Below are positions 33,098 through 43,432 of a stretch of DNA of 64,000 nt, piece by piece (position 1 is the first letter of the stretch; every line of letters starts with the position of its first letter). The notes under the pieces are model-generated. The model saw only the letters and a list, made by a program, of their open reading frames with translations, was not told where the DNA came from and made no database searches. The DNA is from Anoplolepis gracilipes (lineage: Eukaryota; Arthropoda; Insecta; Hymenoptera; Formicidae): NCBI RefSeq assembly GCF_047496725.1, contig NC_132979.1, forward strand, positions 10,891,001 to 10,955,000, written 5' to 3'. A program made the translations under genes and the position numbers.

Positions 33098-33891
33098 GTT
33101 CGATATCGTGTGATAACTTTATAAAATAGCAATGATAAAAAAGCAAAACATGCATTGTCTTTAGATTGCACATTAACCAATGCTCGTTTCATTATTATCT
33201 TTCGCGATAATTGCACGTAACATCCGGCGCGCATAGGATTATATTTATTTATATTTACAGTCAAATTTAGTATACGCGATAATGCCCATCCGCTATGGCG
33301 TTCCTGAAATTCTTCGAGTGATGCAAGGATTGGCTCGACGACTCGCCGCTCATACCACTTGCGTAAATCGGATGTATATAAGAGTTCACAGTTTCTCGTA
33401 TTGATTGATTTATTGGCATGCTTATCGTCCGTCACAAACTCGCCGTTAAACACTGTATTCACTTTCACACTATTATGTTTTTGCATAACGTCTCGCACGT
33501 GCTCGAGCACAATGTCACTCGCATCTTCCAAAAATTGACGAGGTTCGATGTGATTATAATTTATAACCGCACCAGTCAAGGTGCGGCTCTCAAACGCCGT
33601 ATCAATCTCTCGCCATATGAGTCTCTCCGCGTTATTTTCACTACTATAATCACCACCACTGGGTATAAACTGTCTCTGCAATCGAGTTTTTGCACCCTTG
33701 AGTCGCGCAATTCTTGTCACTAAAGATTGTCTATTTCCGATTGAGAGTCGCGGACGCTTGACACGGCTGCGTTCTTCAAGCTCTTCGATAAACTCCTCGC
33801 AATGCTGCAACCATCCAAAATATTCATCCAATGTGGTGACTTGGTGGGAACGCTCCAACAAGTCGCGTTCTTTCTGCTGCACGTTTTCCAT
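33094..33891 (-). pseudogene. N-terminal remnant of a polymerase-type protein
   Basis: 265 residues. The N-terminus has a helical part (MENVQQKERDLLERSHQ, EFIEELEERSRVKRPRLS). The C-terminal third reads RKWYERRVVEPILASLEEFQ, GWALSRILNLTVNINKYNPM, and ALVNVQSKDNACFAFL before 13 unrelated residues and the stop. The WALS/T-I-NLTVNI-KYNP and NV-KDNACF pattern is one I recall upstream of the polymerase domain in large virus-like polymerases of arthropods and cnidarians, where the frame runs on for many hundred residues. Here nothing of the exonuclease or polymerase domain follows, so a deletion probably joined this remnant to the next gene. Any role of the short product is unknown. Confidence 0.6.
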
Positions 33892-33900
33892 TTTTTCTCT

Positions 33901-34275
33901 TTATTTTTGTGTGCAAACATAACACATATTACGCGACATTATTATATGTAATAAAATTTGACAGCTACTGCACCATCGCATATCCACCTCATCGGGCGAT
34001 GTAACTTTATGTCTCCGTATTTCGTATATTAATCCGATGTCACCTCGAAAGATGTCCATACACGAAGCACAGAGAGCTAGATCACCACCTGTTGAATAAT
34101 AAAAGTGTATGGCGCAAATCTTACGTTGATTTTGCGCACGGAGTTGTTCATTTTCTACTACGTTGTCGTCAAAATCGGTATTACTGCAATCATTAATATA
34201 ATTACTATCGTCCGACAACGCATGCTCTTCGTCTGACGACTCGTCTATTATCGCTTCGAAATCAATATTTTCCAT
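33901..34275 (-). CDS. Acidic zinc-ribbon protein (right copy)
   Basis: 124 residues starting MENIDFEAIIDESSDEEHAL. An acidic first half is followed by ICAIHFYYSTGGDLALCASC, RRHKVTSPDEVDMRWCSSC and MCYVCTQK. Its CxxC pairs match those of the left-end copy (27686-28117). It is the first gene of the leftward cluster, 9 bp before the next ATG. A decayed relative is at about 1864-2246. The frame is intact. Confidence 0.7.
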   Translation of the reverse strand: MENIDFEAIIDESSDEEHALSDDSNYINDCSNTDFDDNVVENEQLRAQNQRKICAIHFYYSTGGDLALCASCMDIFRGDIGLIYEIRRHKVTSPDEVDMRWCSSCQILLHIIMSRNMCYVCTQK

Positions 34276-34479
34276 TTATTCACTATTGTGTCACTAACAA
34301 TTCTAATACCTGACAGTAACCACTCAAATTTTTTTTTTCCACAGCTTCCTCTATGCCCTTTCAAATCGTACTATGTTTGACACTCGCATTCTTCTTATAT
34401 TTCGCCTAATACCGTCTTAACACATCCTACCGTCGTCATCGCTTTTGCATCTATAAAAATGTTCCGACATGTTCGTCGC

Positions 34480-35149
34480 AACGTCGGCCAAAAATTTCTA
34501 TTATTTTCCCACGACTTTTATGGCTTCTAAAATGTCCCCCGGCTATAAATCAACCACAAAGATAAACACCTTGCAGTTGCAGTTCTTTCCTTAAAAATTA
34601 TGGAAGATGTTTCGCTCCAGTTTTTAGGGAGATTTTCCGCGAGGGTACAAAGCTGCCGAACGCCGGCGCTTAAAATCTCTTTTTCCATAATATTCTAATG
34701 GTCATAAAATGATCATAAAAAATTAGAAAAAAAGAAAAAAACACTTTTATGGTTTCTAAAATGTCCCCCGGCTATAAATCAACTACAAAGATAAACACCT
34801 TGCAGTTGCAGTTCTTTCCCTAAAAATTATGGAAGATATTTTGCTCCAGTTTTATGGGAGATTTTCCGCAAGGGTACAAAGCTGCCGAACGTCGGCGCTT
34901 AAAATCCTAATGATATAATGACCATAAAATGATCATAAAATTAGAAAAAAACAGTTTTATGACTTCTAAAATGCCCCCGGCTATAAAATCAACCGCAAAG
35001 ATAAACATCTACTTTCGAACGTGTGTAGGACCCTTCCCCCCACCCCACCCCCTTTTCTGTAACACCAAACCCCTCGCGCCTCCTAGATACCCCTGCCCCC
35101 GCACCCCCCTCGGCGCCCCATGGCTTAGAATCCCCACTATAACACTACT
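34480..35149. repeat. Right inverted terminal repeat with subterminal units
   Basis: Inverted counterpart of 26664-27600: repeat units begin near 34545, 34785 and 35000 with ATAAACACCTTGCAGTTGCAG or ATAAACATC, followed by the C-rich outer 120 bp and the terminus ...CACTATAACACTACT at 35149. It matches the left arm closely, including GGACCCTTCCCCCC and CACGTTCGAAAGTAGATG (inverted). Confidence 0.9.
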
Positions 35150-35877
35150 ACTAGCGTTAAATTTTTTTTGGGGAAAATTTGGCCAACGCAAAAACTTACC
35201 ACATACTGTCATCGTTAAAACGCAGCAGAAATTAATGAGTTTACTCACTAGCCCGCAACACGAAATAACCGATATATTACCCATAAACGACGAGGTAATA
35301 CGTCTCGTCACGAATGCAACAAGAGGCAATCGTACTATCGCCTCTTACTAATGTAGTTATAGCAGTTTACACAACGGCACAAGCAAATTAAAATTATACG
35401 GATATTTAGAAAAATTAGAAAGCCGCGTTTTGTATTATGATACCAATTTATGTATATACGTGAGTACCGGTGATCCTCAGGAATACGAACCACGTACGGG
35501 TAATTTTTTAGGCGATATGACGGATGAACTCGTGAGCTACGGTGAGGATAGCTACATAGAGTCGTTCGTATCCCGTGGACCGAAATTTTACGCGTTGTGT
35601 TTCGTATACCCGATGACCTGACGCGTGAAGTTTGTAAAGTAAAGAGTATAACTCTGAACTTTGAAAACTCGCGCTTAGTTAATTTTATTAGCATTAGAGA
35701 ACTATTACTACAAAGAGAAAGAGAGGAACAGGCAGAGGAACAAGTAGAAGGAACAACCCCTGAATCGATAATGGAATAAGGATAAATCTTCGGTTTAAAG
35801 CTATTCGACGCACAGTGTTTCATGAAATAATTACACGTGATGAAACAAAAAGATGTACGCCGGTGCTATTAACAAAA
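35150..35877 (+). pseudogene. polB: Polinton DNA polymerase B, 3' part (copy 1)
   Basis: The polymerase frame resumes straight after the element, starting with the duplicated ACTAGC, and encodes the rest of the motif B block (NFFWGKFGQR). Motif C follows at about 35430: YYDTNLCIYV, where the second catalytic acidic residue is Asn. Then come the EYEPRTGNFLGDMTDEL and SYGEDSYIESFVSRGPKFYA blocks (thumb region), and the C-terminus KAIRRTVFHEIITRDETKRC near 35800. Shifts occur near 35350 and 35610. The C-terminal tail matches that of copy 2 at about 42590-42680. Confidence 0.88.
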
Positions 35878-36640
35878 CGCTTATAAAACGAAGATTTATG
35901 AAAACAAAACGATATTTTCTACTGTACGGGTACTTAACAGAAACTAGATAAATATTAGCATGCTTTCCTGTTCACTCCTCTAACTTTGCGAGTAAAAAAT
36001 ATAGAATTGCGCACGTTTTCCGCCTCCCTGCGTAAAATATAAATATTGTCAAGATGCAAAGTTTTGTAAAATAAAATTTTAGTTTTAAATATAGTTGTAA
36101 TTTTTTTTATAATAATAAAATGTAAATCTTAGTTTAGTTGAAAAATGCAAATATAGCTAATAAGAAAAAATGCTATGTAAATGCAAATATAAAAATAAAA
36201 AATTCATTTTTAATAAAAATATTGCTCCTATTTCCCTCCAACTTTTTATATTTTATAGTTTTATTAATTTAGCTTTTTATTTTTTATTTAGTAAAGCAAT
36301 AAATTTTTTAAAAATAGTGCGTACGCTCAATCACTTGTTACCGTGAGCATACATATACAGGTGAGAGCATTTTTTCTAAAGATACAGCTTATCATCGCGC
36401 TGTTACACTCATCATCGCTTGCAAGGTACGCCAAGATATTCGCTAGCGCAAGCATGCGACCGCCGCGGGTGGAGGGCCCCGAAGGGAGGATAAGCTTATT
36501 TCTCTGCATTCCAATGTTTAACATTAAAAATTTATCGCGCATGCGCATTTTTAACAAACTTGTTATTATTTGTAAGGTGACGCTGAACTTATTTCATTTA
36601 TGAATTTGTGTGTACAATCGCTCATTTTGCAAAATGGATG
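35878..36640. other. Noncoding DNA between polymerase and ATPase
   Basis: AT-rich 3' flank (36050-36310) with TAATAAA-like signals, then a GC-richer stretch (36310-36560) with GCGCATGCGCA-type sequence near 36537. No gene is supported. It may hold the ATPase promoter. Confidence 0.5.
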
Positions 36641-37480
36641 TATGATGGAAACATTCTTGGACGTCGATCGTCTGCGGTCCTACGGGATGCGGAAAAACGG
36701 TTTTCGTGGAAACTTTCCTTCGAAATTTATCAATCATGTCTGATGTACGATTCGAGAGAATTTTATTTTATTTCGCCGAGTGGCAAGATGCGTATCAGCG
36801 CTTACAACACGCTGCGAGTGAAAGAGAAAAAGAAGAGAAAAGCGCACGAAGAAGCGGATACTTCAGCGGTAATAATACTTTGAAAAACGCGAAAAAAAAT
36901 ATAATCTAGAGGGATTGCCGCGCCCGGAAGATTATTCCAACGATCCGCTTTCTTCAAAATTGGTAATAATCGACGATCTTATGAGAGAATCATCATTGTG
37001 CGACGCTATCGTGGATCTGTTTACAAAAGGAAGCCATCATAAGAATCTCAGCGTTATTCTTATCTCACAAAATCTGTTCCATCAGGGGCGTGGACAGCGC
37101 GACATATCTCTCAACGCAAATTATATAGTAGTTTTCAAAAATCCCACGTGATCGTGCACAAATTTGTCATTTAGCACAAGTATATCCCGACGACCCAAAG
37201 TTTATGGAAGAACCATACTACGACGCAACCTCAAGACCACATGGGTATTTATTGCTTGATTTGAAACAATCGACTCCAGATGAATATCGATTTCGGACGT
37301 ACATCTTTCCCGACGATTCACTGCATTACGCCTACCTCGTAGATCGAGCAATAGAAGAGGGGGTATATAAAAAGAAGGTGGTTATATACGCGTCTTGTCA
37401 GTCGCACTATTACATCGTAATGGTAAAAGAGAATAAATATCCTTCGTCACCGACGTCGTGGAATTTGTCGGACGGAGTAA
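36641..37480 (+). pseudogene. Polinton packaging ATPase (copy 2)
   Basis: Walker A GPTGCGKT at about 36681-36704, followed by FLRNLSIMSDVRFERI and AEWQDAYQRL. Walker B is KLVIIDDLMRES near 36960, then LFTKGSHHKNLSVILISQNL and RGQRDISLNANYIVVFKN, and after a shift at about 37150 DATSRPHGYLLLDLKQSTPD. This is the FtsK/HerA-like ATPase that packages DNA into capsids in Polintons and related viruses. Stops or shifts occur just upstream of Walker A, at 36907 and at 37150. It belongs to the + strand virion gene block with the genes to its right. Confidence 0.85.
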
Positions 37481-37517
37481 TAAAAATTGTTAGGCGATCA
37501 ATCGGCGAGCAAAACGC

Positions 37518-37826
37518 ATGTCTTTTGAAAACTTTATGCTGTCTAAAAAAAATCAAAGAGCATCTTTCTTACGCACTGCAGATAATAAACTAATAAAGTG
37601 CATACAAGAGTGTGCTTATAATACGCTCAAAGGAAACGTACCGCTTGGAAGTAACGAAAATAAGCGTTTAGCCAAGCGTCGTAAAATCATTTTACGACGC
37701 GTCGCGACAAAACGAGGTAATTGGAGAGGCAGAAGAAAGCTACTGCTACTACAACGGGAAGGATTCTTATCCTATCTTATTGCTCCTTTATTCGAGGTTA
37801 TATTATCACAGATTATTGGGAAATGA
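37518..37826 (+). CDS. Polinton small basic protein with hydrophobic tail
   Basis: 102 residues: MSFENFMLSKKNQRASFLRT, then a Lys/Arg-rich middle (LAKRRKIILRRVATKRGNWR) and a hydrophobic end (GFLSYLIAPLFEVILSQIIG). Size and layout resemble the small basic virion-core proteins of Polintons and adintoviruses, compared by others with adenovirus core peptides; I make that link by pattern only. The frame is open. It follows the ATPase as in copy 1. Confidence 0.55.
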   Translation: MSFENFMLSKKNQRASFLRTADNKLIKCIQECAYNTLKGNVPLGSNENKRLAKRRKIILRRVATKRGNWRGRRKLLLLQREGFLSYLIAPLFEVILSQIIGK

Positions 37827-37901
37827 AAAAATTATACAACTTTTTATATCTGTTTTTTCCGAATAAAAAAGTAAAGCATTAACGAATACGATATTTGAAT
37901 A

Positions 37902-38740
37902 ATGGAAAGAGCTAAAAAAATGGTTTTAATTTCTATGGAAAATCTCGAGAGAATGCAGCGTATGCAACATCAACATCAACCGGAAATAGCATCCAGCGCA
38001 TCATCGTCGGAAACTCCGTTAAACCGAATTTTAGTCGCAATGATGTTCTCGACTGGCTTAAATCGCAAGACGCGTACACGTTGCATCGACCGATACGACG
38101 AAAATTTTCGCGTTTACATTATAACGTGACAAATATCGATGATTTGTGGAAAGATTTGATTAATCTCCATAATCTCAAGAGCTACAATGAAACAGTTATT
38201 CCTATTTACTTGTAGTAATCGATGTGCTTAGTAAATTTATATGCGTTGAACCTTTACGTGACAAAACAAGTAACTGTGTAATACAAGCTTTTGAGCGTAT
38301 ATTCTCGAGAAACAATGGTCGTATACCCGTTTACCTACAGACCGACAAAGGTAAAGAATTTATTGCGCGTCCTGTATAAAAATTCTTAAAAGAAAAAGAC
38401 ATTTATTTACGCGTAACTTGCAATCCCGATATTAAAGCAGCTATAGTGGAGCATTTTAATAGAATACTCAAGGAATATATGTAGCGTTATTTTACGCATA
38501 AAAATACATGACGTTACATAAATGTTTTGCAAGATATCGTTCACGCTTATAATCATACACGTCATAGTATCAAAATGCAGCCTGCAGTAGGATCCTTCAG
38601 TAGGATTGAAATTGATATAAGAGATCAGCTCGGAAAAAAAATACCATTCGAATCCGGAACATCGACTGTGACATTACACTTTAGGCGAACCCGATAGCAT
38701 TCTGAACGTCGTTGGGAAAAAGATAAAAATTAAGTTCTCA
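37902..38740 (+). pseudogene. Polinton retroviral-type integrase
   Basis: The ORF at 37902 opens MERAKKMVLISMENLERMQR, a start typical of a separate Polinton protein, but soon gives way in another frame (from about 38032) to DVLDWLKSQDAYTLHRPIRR, KFSRLHYNVTNIDDLWKDLI and LKSYNE, the start of the integrase core with its first Asp. A shift near 38210 leads to VIDVLSKFICVEPL, LQTDKG (second Asp, near 38338) and AAIVEHFNRILK (Glu, near 38445). The order is correct for an rve-type DDE core. Stops occur near 38378 and 38483. Polinton integrases insert DNA with a 6-bp duplication. An N-terminal zinc domain is not visible, so part of the gene may be deleted at the junction near 38030. Confidence 0.75.
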
Positions 38741-38748
38741 AATGCAAC

Positions 38749-39324
38749 ATGACAGATTACTACGAGTATTTACAAAGCGGCAGAGGTGATGGAATTCCGA
38801 GAGTTTTCGTCGGCGCACCTTATCAACGCAGTCATGGAATTGGTAGTTTTCTAGGAGGATTATTTAGACGTATACTACCTTATCTAAGTAGAGACGCACG
38901 TGCAGTAGGGAAAGAAACTTTACAAGCCGGCGTTAATATAATCGGCGATGTTGAAAATAATATTCCGCTAAAGGTGTCGGCCGAAAATCGTTTTAAAGAA
39001 TCGCGCGACAATCTCAAGAGAAAAGCTAAAGAAAAAATAAGTAGTCTGATGAAAGGCTCGGGATATAAGGCAGATGCGAAAATGCACACAGCTCAGTTTC
39101 TTTTCGTAGGGCTTAACGCGCATATCGTTAAATCCGTGATAATGTCGTCACGTAAACGTCGACGACCAAATAAGAAAAGATTACCGAAAAAAACCAAAGC
39201 GAGGAATAAAACATTAAAAAGCAAGGGAAGAAAGAAAGATCGTAAATCGATGAAAAGACTTAACTTGTCCATGAAACGTCGTAAAATTGCTAGAAAGCGC
39301 ACCGTATCCGACATATTTTCTTAA
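38749..39324 (+). CDS. Polinton minor virion protein
   Basis: 191 residues, open. MTDYYEYLQSGRGDGIPRVF, then GIGSFLGGLFRRILPYLSRD, AVGKETLQAGVNIIGDV and MKGSGYK in the first 107 residues. The second half is very basic and ends RTVSDIFS. The GxGI...SFLGGLFRRxLP pattern with a basic tail is a regular Polinton protein encoded next to the capsid gene. It is thought to be a membrane-active or DNA-binding minor virion component (inference). Residues after GSGYK look partly out of register with relatives. Confidence 0.65.
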   Translation: MTDYYEYLQSGRGDGIPRVFVGAPYQRSHGIGSFLGGLFRRILPYLSRDARAVGKETLQAGVNIIGDVENNIPLKVSAENRFKESRDNLKRKAKEKISSLMKGSGYKADAKMHTAQFLFVGLNAHIVKSVIMSSRKRRRPNKKRLPKKTKARNKTLKSKGRKKDRKSMKRLNLSMKRRKIARKRTVSDIFS

Positions 39325-39400
39325 ACGATACCACGCTAAACACAGTAGACAACGAAAATATCGGTAAAAGACATTGATAAAAAATTTACGGTAAATAATC

Positions 39401-40742
39401 ATGTCTTTTCTTCATATGCATTCGAGCGAGTGTTTAAAAAGCGAACTCGATCTTTTTTCTTTACTGCCCACACAGACTAGCATCGAAAGTTCACAATGGA
39501 TCTATTACAAACCCGTCAGCTCGCTCTCGGACGACTCGCCGATAGAATTCGTCATCCCAGGTCATGAAGAAGAATATTTAGATCTCACGCATACCATGCT
39601 GAGTCTTCGAATGCGCGTTGGAACTTCCGACGATCTCGCGCCACGAACGGGAGATACCGTCACCACAGAGGTCAAAGTAGGGCCCGTAAATCATTTATTC
39701 CACTCCATCTACAATCAGATCGACGTGTATTTCAATCATAAACTCGTGTCGTCTCTCAACAACGCTTACGCGTACCGCGCGTACATCGAGGCGTTGTTAA
39801 ATTACTCTTCACCCGCAAAAACTACTTCGAGTCTGTGGGAGGCGGATACATCCGGACACATGAACGATCTAATGGAATCAAAAGGCAACGTCGCTCTCAT
39901 GAGACTAGCTCGATACATTCACGAAGAACGAGCGCTAGATCTTATAGGACATTTTCATTGCGACGTTTTCAATCAAGACAAATTTTTAATTAACAGAGTA
40001 GAAGTACGCTTACAACTCGTACGCTCGAAAAATTCATTTTGTCTCATGGAAAGTAACAGTTTATCGAAAATGCATATATTGGATGCCAGCTTACTTGTAA
40101 GAAGAGCGAAAATAAGCGCCGGGGTGTTACTCGCTAGAATGTTGAGTAAAGTTACTGCCAAGTATCCACTTACGAGAGTCGAGGTTAAAACTTTTACGAT
40201 TCATAGCGAGGTAATGGCGGAATCAATAGCTAATGCAATATTAGGCCAACTACCGAAACGAATAATAGTCGGCTTCGTCAATAATAAAGCATTTAATGGC
40301 AATAGAAAATTAAATCCGTTTAATTTTAAAAATTGGGGTATAAATTTCTTCTCGATTTGCATCGATGATATGCAAAATCTCAGTAGACTGTTACAGCCGG
40401 TTTTCTCGGCTGAAGAACCGCTTTACGTCGAAGCTTATCAAACGCTTTTTTCGGGAACGGGCATCCATCTTTTGAACGAAGGAAATTCTGCTTATAAGCA
40501 GAGACGATTATTTTAAGGGATATACGTTATTTGCTTTGGATTTGCCACGTATTACCTCACGCCCGATTTGTCTGCTAATTGTACCAGCCATTGGAATCTT
40601 GTGAAACATGGAAGTTTGCGATTAGAAAATATGATTTGAGAGAGTTCTCGCCGAGACCGTTAACTGTATTGTTTACGCAGAGTTCGATAATGTGATAGAA
40701 ATCGACGCGTCGCGTCAAGTCATCGTCGATTTTTCCGGCTAG
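39401..40742 (+). pseudogene. Polinton jelly-roll capsid protein (F54H12.2-like)
   Basis: An open 371 residues from MSFLHMHSSECLKSELDLFS. Blocks: WIYYKPVSSLSDDSPIEFVI, EYLDLTHTMLSLRMRV, GPVNHLFHSIYNQIDVYFNH, NAYAYRAYIEALLNY, IGHFHCDVFNQDKFLINRVE, ASLLVRRAKISAG, KYPLTRVEVKTFTIHS and YQTLFSGTGIHLLNEGN. Insect homologues are usually labelled uncharacterized protein F54H12.2-like; the family is a Polinton jelly-roll capsid protein. Beyond the stop at 40516 the tail continues in shifted frames (SHWNLVKHGSLR near 40585, CIVYAEFDNVIEID near 40670) to about 40742, so the C-terminus is broken. Confidence 0.85.
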
Positions 40743-40907
40743 TTTCTTTATGCGCGATTTATACCTGGTAGTGTAATACTCGGGTAAAAATTCCCCCTCC
40801 ACTTTCGAATAAAATATCGATATCACCGTGTTTTCCAAAAACGTGACACATACACACACATTAAAATCTAAGGCCGCTATTAGAAGAATAATATAAAAGA
40901 ATTATAT
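40743..40907. other. Short gap after the capsid gene
   Basis: Contains a brief ACAC tract (40850-40860) and no recognisable gene. A minus-strand open frame (40575-40859) overlaps the broken capsid tail and is probably not real. Confidence 0.4.
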
Positions 40908-40967
40908 GTAACAGTTCCTGTTACGCCCTTCCTCTGACCCATCCTTTCCACAGGCCTGGACGTAACA
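40908..40967 (+). mobile_element. 3'-end fragment of a family-B LTR
   Basis: AACAGTTCC followed by the 49-bp module TGTTACGCCC...GGACGTAACA, matching the last 58 bp of LTRs B1 and B3 almost exactly. It joins directly to polymerase copy 2 on its right. The rest of the LTR is missing. Confidence 0.8.
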
Positions 40968-42710
40968 GTTCATTTTAAACAAATCATTTGCATAGCACAT
41001 AATGCAAAGCGTTCGACGTGCAATTTATTTTACAGTATTTAGTGGAACATCAAAGTCCGTTAGAGCCAAAAGTAGTTTTAAACGCCACGAAATAGTATTA
41101 ACGGTAGGACGTACAAAATTCATCGACAGTATTAATTATATGCCAATGCGTTTATCGGAATTGCCAAAGGCTTTCGGTCTGGAGGATACATCGGATGAAG
41201 GTATTTTTCCGCATTTGTTTAACACTGTCGAAAATCTAACATAAGTCGGACTGTTACTTGCCGTACATTATTATTATCCTGAAAATATGAAATCAAAAGA
41301 TGCGCGAACGCATTCGGAAATGACGCGAAAAAACACCATATTTGATTTTCAACACGAGATCGTTTGTTATTGTTGTACCGACGTTGACATTCTTCGACGA
41401 GTGTGCATAGCTTTAAGAAAAATTTTTATAAACCATGGTAACGTATGTCCGTTCGAGGAATACACAACATTGTCTCGACGTGCATGGCCGTTTTCCGTAA
41501 AAACTTTTTACCCGAGAAGGAAATTGGTATTATTCCTCCAGGCGAGTGCAGGAAAACGTGTAATTATTCGCGTAAAGCTCTGCAATGGTTGGTATGGATG
41601 GAACGTGAACTTGGCCATCCGATAAATCATGCGGGGCGGGTGTGTGAATATCGTACGGATGACGCTCATCGATGGATACTTCGAGGCTACGACTATTGAA
41701 GGAACGAAAGAACGCCGTGTATTACAATTTCACGGATGTTTTTGGCATGGGTGCCCTATTGTTTTCCATTAAATTGCGATAAAACGCTTTCGTCGGCAAC
41801 GAATCGCAGAGATACGATTGAATTGCGTTACGAGTAAACTCTCGCGACGTCATGGCGGCTTCGTCAACGGAAATACTTAGTAACAGAAAAGTGGGAGTGT
41901 GACTTTGAAAATGAAATGGGAGATAATCGCGAGATGCTCGAATATCTCGTTAACCAGCCCCTAATGGAAACCCCTCCGTTCGCTCACGATGCATTTTTCG
42001 GCGGGCATACAGGAAATATCGTAATGCGATATGAAGTTACAGGCAGGGAGAAAATACGTTACGTGGGCGTATGTTCTCTATATCCCTACGTATTAAAAAC
42101 AGGTGGTTTTCCAATCGGTCATCCGGATATTTATGTCGGTGCAGAATGTTCTGCTTTAATCGGAATGGGGCCCTGTTATAATTTTGACTCACTCGAAGGT
42201 TTCATTCGTTGCACGGTACTTCCTCCCCGCGACCTCTTTCATCCGGTTCTTCCCTATCGTGTTCGCGGAAAATTGTTATTCGCGTTATGTCGTAGTTGCT
42301 GCGAAACATTTTCACAGACGGTCTGTACGCACGATCTAGCGAGCGCGAATTTATCTGCACGTAGGTGTCCTGCGAATTACGCAAGGTCGTTGAAAAAGGT
42401 TATTTCGTTACATCAGTAAGCGAAATTTGGCAATACAACGTTAGCCAATTTAATCACGCGACTCGACAGGGCGGATTGTTCACCGAATATATTAATTCAT
42501 TTTTGCAACTTAAACAAGAGGCAACCGGATGGCCGAGCGAATGCGAGAACGACGACGCCGCTAAAGAACTCGATAAAATTAAATTTTAGCGCAATTCGTC
42601 GAACTGCGTTTCACGAGATCATAACGCGACGCGAGACAAAGGAATGCGCTCCGGTATTGGTAAAGCCAAAATTTGTCAATAGTCGGTTTTCACTACCGTG
42701 TAGATATACG
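40968..42710 (+). pseudogene. polB: Second Polinton DNA polymerase B fragment (copy 2)
   Basis: Colinear with copy 1 from the ExoII block (CIAHNAK near 40990) through VGRTKFIDSINYMPMRLSEL, the DVDIL ExoIII block (near 41380), the FHGCFWHGCP segment (near 41727) and the motif A region (42060-42110). There the block reads VGVCSLYPYVLKTGGFP, with Gly where copy 1 has the catalytic Asp. After NDDAAKELDKIKF (42589) it jumps straight to the C-terminal AIRRTAFHEIITRRETKECA, so about 400 codons with motifs B and C are deleted. Several shifts are present (41090, 41250, 41470, 41700, 41830, 42370). It lacks the N-terminal part. Confidence 0.85.
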
Positions 42711-43430
42711 GCGTAGCGTCTTATTCTCTGTTTTCTTCTTATTTCTTTTATTATAATAAACAAATTCGCACATTTTCCGCTATGTTAGCCGTAATTTTAT
42801 TGCAAAACACCTAAGTTTTTTATATATTAGATAATTGTGTTAGATAAAAATTTGTAAAATTTATTAAGGTTAAAATATAAAAATGTAAAAACTTAGTAAT
42901 AACAAATAACATTAGAAATAAAAGTGTAAAATAATTATGTAAAAATTATATGTAATAAATTTTGTAAAATATCTTTTCCGTTCTATATGTGTAAGTAATC
43001 TCATTACTTTTATTGATTTTACCTTAAATCACCTCCGTTTCTGTTTATTATCCTTTTTTGCTTTTACAGCATCAGTCGCACGAAATTTTACATATCTGCT
43101 TTTATTGTCATTATCGTCAGGATGGCGCTCCGCAAACGGTCAGACATGTCCAACTCGTTTTATTATTATCTCTTTTTTTATTATTATCTTTTTTTATTAT
43201 CACTTCGTAAACGAACGTCAGGTTCCATGACCCGTTATTCTAACCAAAAAGTTTCAATAGTATCGCTCAGCAGGTAGCCAAATCCTTGCCCGACTGTTTT
43301 TTATTATCTCTTTTTGTCTCTGGGAAAGATGTTTAACATAATTATACAACAACACCTCATCTAGACGCCGGTTTTTCGTAGCAGCCGTTTTTTCATTTAT
43401 GACGCTTATCCTTTTTTTTGACCTCCACTT
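42711..43430. other. AT-rich 3' flank, no gene seen
   Basis: TTCGCACATTTTCCGC near 42765 resembles the polymerase 3' flank of copy 1 (GCGCACGTTTTCCGC, 36010). After that there is AT-rich DNA and short TTTATTATTATC repeats (43160-43200). No supported feature. Confidence 0.45.
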
Positions 43431-43432
43431 CT

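Noticed and set aside
40575..40859. Minus-strand frame with a VEGEFLPEYYT block
   Set aside because: More than half of it is antisense to the broken capsid C-terminus and no relative comes to mind.
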